Below, one piece after another: positions 31,991-38,717 of a stretch of 38,717 bases of DNA. The stretch spans positions 1 through 38,717 of the IMG/VR virus record IMGVR_UViG_3300027746_000002; one strand, written 5' to 3'. The DNA is from a virus. How positions within the stretch are numbered: the stretch's first letter is position 1; each line of letters begins with the position of its first letter. A program made the translations under genes and the position numbers. Below the pieces are notes generated by a model, which saw only the letters and a list, made by a program, of their open reading frames with translations, ran no database searches and was not told the DNA's origin.

Positions 31991-32065
31991 CGCGGAGTAG
32001 CTCAGTGGTAGATCGCTTGGCTCATAATCAAGATGTCGCTGGTTCGATTCCAGCCTCCGCAACCA
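31991..32065 (+). tRNA. tRNA with CAU anticodon, initiator-like C1:A72
   Basis: The 75 bases fold as a full cloverleaf with encoded CCA. Acceptor: CGCGGAG with CTCCGCA, giving six pairs and a C1:A72 mismatch, the feature that lets transformylase recognise bacterial initiator tRNA. Anticodon arm CTTGG-CTCATAA-TCAAG (anticodon CAU); T arm GCTGG-TTCGATT-CCAGC. The D stem (GCTC/GATC) has a C:U mismatch at 11:24. The three consecutive G:C pairs of the usual initiator anticodon stem are absent, and the D arm otherwise resembles an elongator. It may be an initiator, elongator Met or an Ile-lysidine tRNA; C1:A72 favours the first. Confidence 0.92.
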
Positions 32066-32069
32066 TTTT

Positions 32070-32393
32070 ATGATTGAAATAGACGGAGAGTTGGCAAAAC
32101 AAGTTGAAACTGAACTACGCACAGGATGGTTAAAAAACCAAATTGATGCTCGTGTTGAAGCAAAAAAAATTGCTAAGACAAACACAATCAGACACAAATC
32201 TGTTGAAGGTCTTGGTCAATTAACCGCACGTATTCCTGTTACTGCATTCCACTTTTGGGGACAAAAACTGGGATATGCTTGTTGGAATGACCAACAATTT
32301 ATGGATGAGTTTCTTCGTGACAATCCAGAACTTCGTGTTAATAGTGGTGGCACTAAGGAAATCCATGTTGGCTGGACTCCTACAGGCAAGTAA
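32070..32393 (+). CDS. Conserved small virion or assembly protein
   Basis: The 107-residue product has a charged helical N-terminal half and a C-terminal part with LTARIPVTAFHFWGQKLGYA and CWNDQQFMDEFLRDNPELRV. Proteins with this WND-F...F-RDNPE pattern occur between capsid and neck genes of phages; function unknown. It begins five bases after the tRNA, with the leader TTTT, so the tRNA must be processed from, or separately transcribed with, this mRNA. Confidence 0.6.
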   Translation: MIEIDGELAKQVETELRTGWLKNQIDARVEAKKIAKTNTIRHKSVEGLGQLTARIPVTAFHFWGQKLGYACWNDQQFMDEFLRDNPELRVNSGGTKEIHVGWTPTGK

Positions 32394-32399
32394 TCACGC

Positions 32400-33554
32400 A
32401 TGAAAACAGTCCCATTTAGTGATATATTAGGTCAAGTATGCCAACTTGTTGGCCTTGATCGCAACACGCTAAATGACAAGTCGTTTGCGGCTGTACGAGA
32501 CATGTGTTCTCGTAGGCTTGGCGCAATATGGGATCGCGAGGAGTGGCCTGATACAGAGCGCAGGCTTTCAACATGGGTAGGAAATCCCGTTCAGTCTATT
32601 TCTCCAATTAGCGTTGGTGAAAAAAACTTGAGAGTTTATTTAGACGTAAACTTTCCTCGTGTATACATTGCCAATTTTGAAGGTGATGCTTACAAGAAAA
32701 ATACAATATCGCAAACAAACGTAAGCTTTATAAATCCATTTTATATATTAAAATCTGATGGAACTAGAGTTGCCGTATCAGAAAAGCAATACACTTTTAA
32801 TTACTCAACTTTAACTGATACATTTGGAGCGTATATTCAGTATATTGACGTTGCAATTACAGATGGCACAGCAGAATATCCAGCCACATATCCAGGGGTA
32901 AATGCGCCATTAACTACTACGGTGGTATTTGCATCTAATAGGAATTTACTTGTTCAAATTGGAGTAGATGCACTTCAAGTTCTTGAAGCTTCTAGCAGTA
33001 ATCCTGAATCTAGTACTCGCTTTGCTAATGAATCATTTTTAGTTGAAGACTTTTCTGATAGAAACGATGGGACTTATAATGAAATTTGGCAGCAAGAGTT
33101 TTCTTACTTAAGATTCCTTACTGATAAACAGAAGTTCATCAGGTATCGCCAAACGTGCCCCAGTTTGTTTGGGTCAAAGTTTTCTGAGTACTCAGATTAT
33201 ATTGCCGGATCTCAAGTCTACTATGACACTGCTCAGAATAGTGGAGCATATAATCCAACGGTGCTGACAAATGCGGTGCGTGGAAACTTCTGGATAGCCG
33301 TACAGAATGTGCCGCATACCTTGGGTGTTAGGCCAGCAGAAGTAAGCACTTATTGGAAGATGATATCACTTCCATATAGGTTTAAGGATTATTTAATCAA
33401 TGGCATATCCGCTGATTTCTTGCGTTCTGAAGGACGAGCAGAAGAGGCCGGAGTTCTGGATGGCACTGCTGAAATGGCATTGCAGCAACAAATTGATGTG
33501 CTTGTGCGTCAACAAGGCCAAGTACAAAAGATGAACATGGTGTACACTTACTAG
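32400..33554 (+). CDS. Neck/head-to-tail adaptor protein
   Basis: The 384-residue product has an N-terminal helical bundle (residues 1-55: QVCQLVGLDRNTLNDKSFAAV, REEWPDTER), a beta-rich middle, and a C-terminal helical block with YRFKDYLINGISADFLRSEG and QQIDVLVRQQGQ. This helix-beta-helix layout and the terminal phrase are typical of gp4/TTPA-like adaptors that join the portal to the tail hub. It lies at the expected place after the capsid gene. Confidence 0.65.
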   Translation: MKTVPFSDILGQVCQLVGLDRNTLNDKSFAAVRDMCSRRLGAIWDREEWPDTERRLSTWVGNPVQSISPISVGEKNLRVYLDVNFPRVYIANFEGDAYKKNTISQTNVSFINPFYILKSDGTRVAVSEKQYTFNYSTLTDTFGAYIQYIDVAITDGTAEYPATYPGVNAPLTTTVVFASNRNLLVQIGVDALQVLEASSSNPESSTRFANESFLVEDFSDRNDGTYNEIWQQEFSYLRFLTDKQKFIRYRQTCPSLFGSKFSEYSDYIAGSQVYYDTAQNSGAYNPTVLTNAVRGNFWIAVQNVPHTLGVRPAEVSTYWKMISLPYRFKDYLINGISADFLRSEGRAEEAGVLDGTAEMALQQQIDVLVRQQGQVQKMNMVYTY

Positions 33555-33555
33555 C

Positions 33556-33768
33556 ATGATCACGAAATTCTTGCGCAGACGTAATGTGAATAGCAATCCG
33601 GCGTACTTGAAAAGCTTTTCAAGAATACAGGTTCATGCAAATGGAGATCAGACATTTAAGTTTAGCAAAAAACCAAATGTAGCTCCAGTATCTGCAACGG
33701 CCATGTTATTAACTGAGGCATCTGCATATCTTAATACTGAACTTGGCCAGCGTATTGTTGTAGAATAA
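33556..33768 (+). CDS. Small hypothetical protein
   Basis: The 70-residue product has a basic N-terminus (KFLRRRNVNSNPAYLKSF), a beta-like centre and a helical end (ATAMLLTEASAYLNTELG). It starts one base after the adaptor gene's stop. Location suggests a small neck or fibre-attachment component; no family is recognised. Confidence 0.5.
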   Translation: MITKFLRRRNVNSNPAYLKSFSRIQVHANGDQTFKFSKKPNVAPVSATAMLLTEASAYLNTELGQRIVVE

Positions 33769-33808
33769 TGCTGCCATATTATCCATCTTGTAGTTAAAGT
33801 TTAATTTT

Positions 33809-36800
33809 ATGGCCGACATCAAAATCTCCGCACTGCCAACGGCAACAAGCGTAAATGACGCTGACATCTTTGTGATGGATCAGAGTCTTGTTACAAAGAC
33901 TGCCACTCGTGCTCAAATCCTTGCCAGCATCAAGGATGCTAACAACAACATCACGGCAAACGCTTTTTTTAATAACCTTGCAAGCATTACCGCTTCGGGA
34001 ACTCCGGTTGTTTTAACTGTTGCCTCTGCTCCTGTTAGTTTGGTGACTGGTTCCGGCGGTCAAGTCATCAAGCTTCCTGATGCTACTACGCTAACAAATG
34101 GCACTATTTTCTCGTTTAACAATAACCAGTCAAGTGGAGCAATTAGCGTAAACAACAACTCTAATACGTTGGTTGTCTCTGTTCCTTCAGGTGGATATAC
34201 AACTGTTGTGCTGCTATCAAATGCAACAGCAGCAGGATCTTGGGACAGGCACGACCAAACTCCAGCAAACGTATCTTGGAGCACTAATACTTTTGACTAT
34301 TCAGGCTCAATTACTAATGCAACATGGAATGGTGATGCAGTTGCCATAAATCGAGGTGGAACTGGGGCGACAAGTCAGGCAGCGGCTCTTATAGCACTGG
34401 CTGCTATGGCAACTAGTGAGAGGGCAAATTACATTCCTACTACTCAGCTTGGAAGTCTAGCTACGACAGCACAGCTAGCTGCTATTACTCCCGCTTCCAT
34501 TGGGGCAATGGCAACTAGCGAGCGTGGCAACTACGCAACCACAACGCAACTCAACGCCATTACAGCAGCTTCGCTTGGCGCATTATCTACCGCTCAAGCT
34601 GTAACAATAGCGCAAGGTGGAACTGGTCAAACAAGTCAGCAGGCGGCATTAAATGCCATTGCAGGAGCAGTAACGGCCAATCAGGTGCTCAAAGGCAATG
34701 GCGCAAATGTTGTTCTTGGAGCGTTGACTTCTGATGACATTCCCACATTACCAATTGCAAAACTAAGTGGAGTGGCAGCTTCTGGGGCTAACACGGATCT
34801 TACTTCTGTAACATTAACTATCGGAACTATATCAACTACGCCGTCAGGAGTTACTGACCTTGTAAATAAGGCGTATGCTGATTCCATTGGATCTGGCATT
34901 AACTTCCATGACGCTTGTGACTACGGCACATTAGCTGCATTATCGCCTACAGCAACATACAATCAGCCTGGCGGTGCTGGTGTTGGTGTTAATGCAACGC
35001 TAACTGGCCAAACTAATATTGCGCTTCAAGTTGATGGAGTTACCGTTGCTGTTGGAAAACGTGTCTTAGTAAAAAATCAGACAAGCGCATTTCAGAACGG
35101 AGTATACAACGTCACGCAGCAAGGTGATGGTTCTACTGTTCCGTACATCTTGACACGCGCAGCAGATTACGACACAAGCGGCTCTGGAACCAATGAAGTT
35201 CAAGCGGGTGACTTTATTTTAATTCTTAGCAGCACGTTGGCTAATACGGCTTGGGTACAACAGACCCCTGCCCCAATCTACTTTGGAGTTACTAACATTG
35301 CATTCACCCAATTTGCTGCTGCTGCGGCTGGTGTAAGTTCGTTTAACACGTCTCTTACAGGCTTAACGCCCAGCACCAATACAACTGGTGCAGTAACGCT
35401 TGCAGGTACTTTAGGAGTTGCTAGTGGCGGCACTGGAGCAACCTCGCAACAAGCTGCATTAAATGCAATTTCTGGCACTCAGACATCAGGGTATCATTTT
35501 CGTTCTGATGGTACAAATGTAAGCCTTCAGCCCATGAGTCTTGCGGATGTTACCGCAGGCACGCTAGGGGTTGTTTATGGTGGCACTGGATCGACATCCC
35601 AAGCTGCCGCATTAACCAATCTTGGAGCACAGGCAGTTTTAACGACTGCCGCCCCATTAGCGTTAACCGCCGGAGGCACGGGCACTACATCTGCGGTTGG
35701 TGCATTGACTAATCTTGGGGCGCAAGCAGCATTAACGACTGCTGCTCCTCTTGCGATAAGCCTTGGTGGAACTGGAGCAATTGACGCAGGCACTGCGTTG
35801 TTAAATCTTGGAGTGCCGCTGCACTATGTAACGGTTCGCTCTTTGCCTAACTTAACCCCAACGCTCCTGTCAGGGACTTACGCAGGAACATGGACAGGTA
35901 GCACATTGACACTCACCACTGGAACAACTAGCACAATGACTGTTGGCATGTGCTTTGGAACTACTGGGTTACTTGGTGTTTCAATAACTGCAATAGTAAA
36001 TTTTCAAACGGTTACTTTATCCAATTCCACAACCACCCAGGCAACTCCAACAAGCTTAATAGTTTACAACAACACGGCTACGCAGTTTACATATGCCACT
36101 ACTGGAGTCTTAGTGGTTGAGGGATATACCGTTTTGGCTGGAGATGTTGTTTTGCTGAACGCTCAAACCAGCACCATAATGAGTGGGCCGTGGACGTGTA
36201 CGGTTGCTGGCGCAGTTGGAGTTACCCCTGTTTTTCAGCGTCCATCATGGTTCACAGGAATTACCGCTCCAGTTTATGTTGGTATGTTGCGCGGAACTAC
36301 CTCTCAAGGAATTATTTCAGCAATTTATCCATTGTCTCCAGCAGCCACTGATATTGTTGTTGGGCAGACGCCTCTTTCGACTGCAACCATTTTTAACAGA
36401 TCCGCGACTGCTACAGTGTCTGCTAACACTTTTAGCGGGAAGCAAACGCTTTGGGCTGGGTCTGCTGGCGGGAACATCCCGCTTGCTTTTTCGGCAGGCG
36501 CAATAGCAACAAGTCCAGTTGCTCATTCTGTAGAGTGGGATAACACGCAGATGTACCTTACAAACAGTGCGGCTGAACGCTCGCCTGTGGCAACGGCTAA
36601 GGCGCAGATCAACGCACAGACTGGCACAACATACCAGCTTGCGCTTGCTGATGCTGGTTATTTAATAACGCTAAGTAATGCTGCTGCAATATCAGTAACT
36701 ATTCCAACGGACGCGTCTGTGGCGTTTCCTATTGGCACACAGATATTGCTAATGCAGCTTCAAACTGGTGCTGGGGTTGTTACTGTTTCCGCTTTTACGC

Positions 36801-36919
36801 CAGGAACCACTTCGGTAGTTGGCAAGAATGGACTTAAGACATCAGGTCAATGGGCGGTAATTTCTCTAATTAAAATTGCCGCAAACTCTTGGGTTGTCGC
36901 CGGAGACGCTACTATTTAA
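33809..36919 (+). CDS. Tail fibre with GGTG-repeat shaft
   Basis: The 1036-residue product has a conserved attachment-type N-terminus (MADIKISALPTATSVNDADI) followed by a fibre shaft in which GGTG(A/Q/S/T)TSQ-AAL-..L recurs at least six times (residues about 189, 272, 550, 595, 630, 655), a repeat well known from phage tail fibres. A domain with FHDACDYGTLAALSPTATY and VAVGKRVLVKNQTSAFQNGVYN (about 365-435) is a common fibre module. The C-terminus is beta-rich and ends in a QTGAGVVTVSAFTPGTTSVV-type tip. The highly expressed start has only TTTAATTTT before it. Confidence 0.85.
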   Translation: MADIKISALPTATSVNDADIFVMDQSLVTKTATRAQILASIKDANNNITANAFFNNLASITASGTPVVLTVASAPVSLVTGSGGQVIKLPDATTLTNGTIFSFNNNQSSGAISVNNNSNTLVVSVPSGGYTTVVLLSNATAAGSWDRHDQTPANVSWSTNTFDYSGSITNATWNGDAVAINRGGTGATSQAAALIALAAMATSERANYIPTTQLGSLATTAQLAAITPASIGAMATSERGNYATTTQLNAITAASLGALSTAQAVTIAQGGTGQTSQQAALNAIAGAVTANQVLKGNGANVVLGALTSDDIPTLPIAKLSGVAASGANTDLTSVTLTIGTISTTPSGVTDLVNKAYADSIGSGINFHDACDYGTLAALSPTATYNQPGGAGVGVNATLTGQTNIALQVDGVTVAVGKRVLVKNQTSAFQNGVYNVTQQGDGSTVPYILTRAADYDTSGSGTNEVQAGDFILILSSTLANTAWVQQTPAPIYFGVTNIAFTQFAAAAAGVSSFNTSLTGLTPSTNTTGAVTLAGTLGVASGGTGATSQQAALNAISGTQTSGYHFRSDGTNVSLQPMSLADVTAGTLGVVYGGTGSTSQAAALTNLGAQAVLTTAAPLALTAGGTGTTSAVGALTNLGAQAALTTAAPLAISLGGTGAIDAGTALLNLGVPLHYVTVRSLPNLTPTLLSGTYAGTWTGSTLTLTTGTTSTMTVGMCFGTTGLLGVSITAIVNFQTVTLSNSTTTQATPTSLIVYNNTATQFTYATTGVLVVEGYTVLAGDVVLLNAQTSTIMSGPWTCTVAGAVGVTPVFQRPSWFTGITAPVYVGMLRGTTSQGIISAIYPLSPAATDIVVGQTPLSTATIFNRSATATVSANTFSGKQTLWAGSAGGNIPLAFSAGAIATSPVAHSVEWDNTQMYLTNSAAERSPVATAKAQINAQTGTTYQLALADAGYLITLSNAAAISVTIPTDASVAFPIGTQILLMQLQTGAGVVTVSAFTPGTTSVVGKNGLKTSGQWAVISLIKIAANSWVVAGDATI

Positions 36920-36922
36920 TTT

Positions 36923-37582
36923 ATGCTGTCATTAATAGGTGGATTAAGAGGGCCATTTAAGGGCGTGTCTTTATTGATGCACTTTGACGGTTCATTTGCT
37001 GATAGTTCATTGTTAAATAATTCATTTACTTCAGTTGGAAGTCCAACAACTACAACGGTAAATCCAAAGTGGGGTAGTGCTTGTTATTTGGGAGTAGCTT
37101 TTACTGGCTTAAGAAAAACGTCTGAATTATCTGCGTTTGCTTTTAATTCAACGGAAGATTTTACCATTGAATGCTGGGCATATACTGCACCATCGATTCC
37201 AACAGGGATTTTAATTGCGGGAAGAATAGCAACTACACCTGCTACTTCTTACGTATTATATGTTGGTGGAGCAACAGTTAATTGGCTTCAAAATAATTCA
37301 GCAAATTTACTTACTGGAAGTGCCACAAATAATCAATGGAATCACATTGCAGTTTGTAGGGCATCAGGAACATTACGAATGTTTGTTGGAGGTGTGCTTC
37401 AGCAAAGCATACCTTGCACTAGAACGTACCTTTGTAATGAATTAAATATTGGAGTTGATGGATCTGGAACATCCAATCAATTTGGATTTACTGGAACAAT
37501 GGATGATTTAAGAGTCACAAAAGGAACTGCATTGTATACTGCTAACTTTACACCGCCATCAGCAGCATTTCCTAATCCTTAG
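36923..37582 (+). CDS. LamG/concanavalin-like receptor-binding protein
   Basis: The 219-residue product is a single concanavalin A-like (LamG) jelly roll. Characteristic strands: VSLLMHFDGSFADSS at the start, FTIECWAYTAP, then NNQWNHIAVCRASGTLRMFV, and GTMDDLRVTKGTALY near the end, all as in LamG domains of phage tail proteins. It likely binds a glycan at the fibre tip. It starts three bases after the long fibre gene, with TTTAATTT as leader. Confidence 0.83.
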   Translation: MLSLIGGLRGPFKGVSLLMHFDGSFADSSLLNNSFTSVGSPTTTTVNPKWGSACYLGVAFTGLRKTSELSAFAFNSTEDFTIECWAYTAPSIPTGILIAGRIATTPATSYVLYVGGATVNWLQNNSANLLTGSATNNQWNHIAVCRASGTLRMFVGGVLQQSIPCTRTYLCNELNIGVDGSGTSNQFGFTGTMDDLRVTKGTALYTANFTPPSAAFPNP

Positions 37583-37586
37583 TTTT

Positions 37587-37781
37587 ATGAAAACACTACT
37601 CGCACGACTTCAGGAGCCTTCAACTTACGCCGGACTATCTGCGCTACTAGCAATGGCTGGTGTTCAGATTCCTGACGCTAAATACCAAGCTATCATTCAT
37701 GCTGTTGCCGCCATTGCTGGGGCTGTAGCAATGTTTCTAGGAGAAAAACCAAGTGCTCCTACTCCTCCTTCAGGCTCTTAA
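37587..37781 (+). CDS. Holin-like small membrane protein
   Basis: The 64-residue product has two hydrophobic segments, about residues 12-27 (STYAGLSALLAMAGVQI) and 36-52 (IIHAVAAIAGAVAMFLG), a Lys/Arg N-terminus and a Pro/Ser tail (EKPSAPTPPSGS). The opening L-RLQEPSTYAGL and the two-helix layout fit small phage holins. It is the first of the lysis group; the endolysin is across the circular join. Confidence 0.72.
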   Translation: MKTLLARLQEPSTYAGLSALLAMAGVQIPDAKYQAIIHAVAAIAGAVAMFLGEKPSAPTPPSGS

Positions 37782-38010
37782 TTCGTGGTTGCAGTTGCGA
37801 GTTATTTCTGCACACTGGGAATTGACTCGTGAAATAGAAAAATACTGCGATGCCACAGAAAATGCCATATTGGAAGCTAGGAGCGTTGGGAATGATGCTC
37901 TTGCTGACAGGCTGCTCCAGCGTTTCACACGTGCCTCAAGCATCGTTGTGCCCGCCGCTGGGAGTGTTGCATCTACAGCAGGGGCAAACATACCAAGCGC
38001 AAAGCCCTGA
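37753..38010 (+). CDS. Overlapping small protein, candidate inner-membrane spanin
   Basis: A frame of up to 85 residues begins at GTG 37753 inside the holin-like gene; TTG 37789 or 37795 would be later starts. The N-terminal 20 residues are Leu-rich and hydrophobic, followed by a charged helix (TREIEKYCDATENAILEARS) and an Ala/Ser tail. It holds most of the lipoprotein gene in another frame, the nested arrangement typical of Rz/Rz1 spanins. The membrane anchor is short and the start uncertain. Confidence 0.4.
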   Translation: MLLLLLQALNSWLQLRVISAHWELTREIEKYCDATENAILEARSVGNDALADRLLQRFTRASSIVVPAAGSVASTAGANIPSAKP

Positions 38011-38098
38011 GACCTGGCACTCGGCAGCTCGGTATCAGGCACTTGAATTGCAGTTGATAGACGCGGTATCGGCCCTTAAACACGCTCAAAATAAATGA
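37850..38098 (+). CDS. Candidate outer-membrane spanin lipoprotein (Rz1-like)
   Basis: The 82-residue product has a lipoprotein signal: basic N-terminus, hydrophobic GALGMMLLL and lipobox LLTGC with Cys at residue 22. The mature part is about 61 residues, with Pro in VPQ and CPP. It overlaps the 37753 frame out of register. A lipoprotein nested in a second small gene after a holin is the standard mark of a spanin pair, which fuses the two membranes at lysis. It implies a Gram-negative host. Confidence 0.65.
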   Translation: MPQKMPYWKLGALGMMLLLTGCSSVSHVPQASLCPPLGVLHLQQGQTYQAQSPETWHSAARYQALELQLIDAVSALKHAQNK

Positions 38099-38256
38099 AC
38101 AATCATATTGACGACATTTTAAGCGTGGGATACGTAAATGGAATTGCAGTTGCTATTTCTATAAGTGAATTTGAAGCGGGAGTACGTGTTTTCTCGCTAC
38201 TTTTAGCAACTGCATACACAGCTTACAAATTTTATAAAGCCATCAAAACCAAATGA
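38095..38256 (+). CDS. Small single-pass membrane protein
   Basis: A 53-codon frame is joined at both ends by ATGA overlaps to the previous and next genes, strong evidence for a real gene. The C-terminal part has a hydrophobic helix (VRVFSLLLATAYTAYKFY) followed by KAIKTK, with the N-terminal half amphipathic. It may be a second holin, or antiholin, given its lysis neighbours. Confidence 0.65.
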   Translation: MNNHIDDILSVGYVNGIAVAISISEFEAGVRVFSLLLATAYTAYKFYKAIKTK

Positions 38257-38504
38257 TAGCACCACATCCAAGTGAATCTCCCGAGGACTTTTTGGAACGA
38301 GTTGTAATTGGACTTGGAGAACACTTTGATGTTATTCAGTTGTTTGCTCAAACGGAAAACTCTGAATTTACTGACACCTTTAATGCAGGAAAAGGTAACA
38401 TTTTAGCCCGTCAAAAACAAATTGAGAATTGGCTGGAAATGGGTGGTGGACAAGAAATTGAGGAGCAAGAAGAAGACGAGCAGCAAGACGAGGACGACGA
38501 ATAA
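38253..38504 (+). CDS. Small acidic protein
   Basis: The 83-residue product has a helical N-terminal half (SPEDFLERVVIGLGEHFDVIQL) and an extreme Glu/Asp/Gln tail (about residues 68-83). The tail is encoded by a purine-rich repeat similar to that of the 16666 gene. Function unknown; it is coupled to the upstream membrane protein by ATGA. Confidence 0.6.
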   Translation: MIAPHPSESPEDFLERVVIGLGEHFDVIQLFAQTENSEFTDTFNAGKGNILARQKQIENWLEMGGGQEIEEQEEDEQQDEDDE

Positions 38505-38510
38505 ATCGTT

Positions 38511-38717
38511 ATGGCGAATATCACTTGCAAGTGGAAACGATGGATGGCTGTAGGGTGCTCTCATGGGCATCTTGCAGATCAAGCGTTACTACGTCAGGTT
38601 CTTGAGTTTAAGAAGAGGTTTAAGCCTGAACTTACCATCCATTTAGGGGATGCTATAGACTTAGCATGTCTTCGCGGAGGTGCTGCCGGATCATCTGATG
38701 AGGCTTGCGATCCTGAA
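38511..38717 (+). CDS. Calcineurin-like metallophosphoesterase, 5' part (continues at base 1)
   Basis: This is the start of the 248-residue protein described at 1-667. ATG 38511 follows the acidic gene by six bases. The first 26 codons include the first motif, GCSHGH (residues 15-20), in which Cys replaces the usual Asp. Bases 38591-38717 repeat 1-127, so the gene should be read 38511-38590 joined to 1-667. The palindrome CACTTGCAAGTG (38522-38533) lies within its first codons. Confidence 0.85.
   Translation, partial: MANITCKWKRWMAVGCSHGHLADQALLRQVLEFKKRFKPELTIHLGDAIDLACLRGGAAGSSDEACDPE
38591..38717. repeat. Right copy of 127-bp terminal direct repeat
   Basis: Identical to bases 1-127; see that entry. 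Trimming this copy gives a 38,590-bp circle with an uninterrupted phosphoesterase gene. Confidence 0.97.

Noticed and set aside
1-38717. Integrase, repressor, CRISPR array, insertion sequence, DNA or RNA polymerase
   Set aside because: I looked for the usual motifs (tyrosine or serine recombinase, DDE transposase, Cas arrays, polymerase A/B/C motifs) in the translated products and found none.

Overview
The window is a complete or near-complete tailed-phage genome. The first 127 bases recur exactly as the last 127 (38591-38717), so it closes into a circle of 38,590 bp, or is a terminally redundant molecule; 127 is also a common assembler k-mer overlap. A calcineurin-like phosphoesterase gene reads straight through the closure. 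There is no integrase, repressor, tail sheath or tape-measure gene. Large terminase, portal, scaffold, SU10/DUF5309-type major capsid protein, neck protein, tail hub and a run of internal virion (ejection) proteins indicate a short-tailed, podovirus-like, probably lytic phage. A lipoprotein spanin candidate and a GH108 endolysin point to a Gram-negative host. One clear sigma70-type promoter argues against Bacteroidetes-type promoters. Most starts lack a Shine-Dalgarno sequence and instead have A/T-rich leaders.

Layout on the circle: (1) 24466-38504 and on through 1-13118, rightward: two small genes, a structured 378-base spacer, terL, portal, scaffold, capsid, a tRNA, neck protein, tail fibres, lysis genes (holin-like, spanins, endolysin), phosphoesterase, tail hub, an RCC1-repeat fibre, then internal virion proteins interrupted by a PAPS-reductase/YkgJ overlapping pair. 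(2) 13229-20187, rightward replication and recombination: OB-fold protein, PD-(D/E)XK nuclease, O-like replication protein, a DnaB helicase split in two, a RecE-like nuclease and small unknowns, ending at a strong bidirectional terminator (20201-20236). (3) 23808-20252, leftward operon from one good promoter: MoxR-like AAA+ ATPase, a DUF7192-like partner and five small proteins, two of them below 60 residues and newly recognised here, with RNA hairpins between several genes. (4) 23809-24465, a 657-base non-coding region with a four-copy iteron array, a candidate origin or control region.

The most unusual observations are: a replicative helicase gene split immediately after the Walker A helix, with about 2.15 kb of unrelated genes between halves that each keep all their motifs; a phage tRNA(CAU) carrying the C1:A72 mismatch of initiator tRNA; a heptamer, TAAGACA, present about 42 times (about 5-6 expected); dispersed ACTTG/CAAGT dyads concentrated at two candidate origins; and a long hairpin-rich element just upstream of terL. 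No DNA polymerase, primase or RNA polymerase was recognised, so replication and transcription probably rely on host enzymes.
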